Assembly: GCA_944390575.1 (NCBI GenBank)
Contig: CALXQJ010000002.1
Location: forward strand, 248,001-312,000
DNA from: an uncultured Spirochaetota bacterium
GTDB taxonomy: Bacteria; Spirochaetota; Brachyspiria; Brachyspirales; Brachyspiraceae
Reading direction: 5' to 3'
DNA length: 64,000 nucleotides
The first letter of the stretch is position 1. Each line of letters begins with the position of its first letter. The notes beneath the pieces are model-generated. The model saw only the letters and a program-made list of their open reading frames with translations. It was not told the origin of the DNA and did no database searches. This document shows positions 63,295 to 64,000 of this stretch, in pieces. The translations under genes and the position numbers were made by a program.

Positions 63295-64000
63295 ATAAGA
63301 AAATAATATCTTCAATTTCTTTTTCTATTTTAATAGTTTTATTTATAATAGTAATAATTTTTTGAAAATGCTCAATATCAAGCTCTTCATCTTTATGCGA
63401 CTTGATGTATTTATCTAAAACTTTATAACCCCCTATTTTATACTCCCAAACATCTTTATTTATATCTATAAAATGTAGAGTATCATTAACAAATATTTTA
63501 TTTTCATTTTCTATGTATATAGGCTTTTTAATTTTATTGTTTTTTTCATTTAAGTATCTTCCATTGTCTATTTGTAGATTATCTTCTTTCATAAGATGTA
63601 GATTATAAAGCTCTTGTCCTAATTTGCTTAACATTTTAAACTTTTCTATATCGTCAGTAAAAGGAATACGAGGGAAGTCAATTTTTAAGAAGTCTATATA
63701 TTTTTTTCTATATGTTTTTGAAAATAGTATAGCGTATATATATCCAAGAATCTCTTCTGGTGAAAAATGATGATTGTATTTCTTATCTATAAAGTTTCTA
63801 AAATTTTGTGTAAGGTTCTCTATTTTATTTTTATTCTCAAATGGGTTTTCTATAGTTTGTTTGAATAGAGGTTGTTCTTTATCATCATTTTGATTATTAA
63901 TCATTTTCCTAACACTTGGCGTATCATATAGATATAGTGGAAATATGTAATTCCCTTCTCTTGTTTTATTTGAAATATAACACATCTCCATTAATTTATT
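63293..64000 (-). CDS. Type ISP-like restriction-modification enzyme, C-terminal part (partial)
   Basis: The frame is open to the right edge (codons before the ATG at 63991 read NKL), so this is the 3' end of a larger gene, about 235 residues seen. It resembles the C-terminal target-recognition part of Type ISP enzymes: REGNYIFPLYLYDT, HFSPEEILGYIYAILFS, the block FLKIDFPRIPFTDDIEKF, and VWEYKIGGYKVLDKYIKS. In such enzymes nuclease, helicase and methyltransferase domains precede this part. Whether the full gene is intact cannot be judged here. Confidence 0.7.
   Translation of the reverse strand, partial: NKLMEMCYISNKTREGNYIFPLYLYDTPSVRKMINNQNDDKEQPLFKQTIENPFENKNKIENLTQNFRNFIDKKYNHHFSPEEILGYIYAILFSKTYRKKYIDFLKIDFPRIPFTDDIEKFKMLSKLGQELYNLHLMKEDNLQIDNGRYLNEKNNKIKKPIYIENENKIFVNDTLHFIDINKDVWEYKIGGYKVLDKYIKSHKDEELDIEHFQKIITIINKTIKIEKEIEDIIFL

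Noticed and set aside
1-64000. In-frame UGA selenocysteine codons (a selenoprotein gene near selAB)
   Set aside because: All recognised genes reach their normal family length without an internal UGA, and no split frame with a downstream hairpin was found by eye.
1-64000. CRISPR arrays, insertion sequences or prophage genes
   Set aside because: No regularly spaced repeats, transposase or phage-type frames were seen; the only clear tandem repeat is coding (47167-47427).

Overview
The window reads as chromosomal DNA of a host-associated, anaerobic spirochaete, most probably a Brachyspira species. This is inferred from very low GC content (roughly a quarter), strong codon bias to A/T, and the gene set: a K+-dependent membrane pyrophosphatase, a flotillin-like FloA, CBS-less IMP dehydrogenase, selenocysteine machinery, and 7TM/MCP-like sensors. 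No database search was possible, so the genus is an inference. The DNA is gene-dense, with no stretch over 300 bases lacking a gene, no rRNA, no insertion sequence and no CRISPR array. Several convergent gene pairs overlap by a few bases at their 3' ends.

Layout. 1-5.5 kb: tail of a GAF-like gene, a receiver/PilZ-like protein, thiD, lolA, rodZ and rimO. 5.5-11 kb: proteostasis and stress, with a ClpX-type unfoldase carrying an unusual N-terminus, an ECF-type sigma factor with a one-TM partner, and clpC. 11-17 kb: a DUF2726 membrane protein, then a cluster of lactose/cellobiose-family PTS IIA, IIC and IIB genes around a glycosylasparaginase gene, followed by an M20 dipeptidase and a cutC-family gene. 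17-26 kb: hppA, an ankyrin-repeat protein, and a minus-strand operon TPR lipoprotein-dprA-topA-amidase. 26-36 kb: a C45-type acyltransferase/hydrolase, lepB, a free-standing Helicase_C_3-like protein, queA, an M19 dipeptidase, a diacylglycerol glycosyltransferase, miaB and coaD. 35.5-41.4 kb: a hicAB toxin-antitoxin pair, ispD, the selenocysteine locus (tRNA-Sec, selA, selB) and a DUF4261-like protein. 41.2-41.35 kb: a promoter-hairpin-terminator unit that looks like an undescribed small RNA. 41.4-51.5 kb: a lipoprotein, an RNase R lacking cold-shock domains, a very acidic TPR membrane protein with 87-bp tandem repeats, a solitary atpC, a YbgC-like thioesterase, guaB, a SpoIIE-type phosphatase and cvpA. 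51.6-64 kb: polA, a minus-strand operon MATE-7TM/MCP-7TM/MCP-OppA, then pyrH, floA and the 3' end of a Type ISP-like restriction-modification gene.

The best candidates for something new are the PTS/glycosylasparaginase cluster (a possible cytoplasmic pathway for GlcNAc-asparagine from host glycoproteins), the small RNA at about 41.23-41.35 kb, the paired 7TM proteins with degenerate MCP signalling tips, the ClpX-like protein with a non-zinc-finger N-domain, and the tRNA-Sec with an imperfect acceptor stem.
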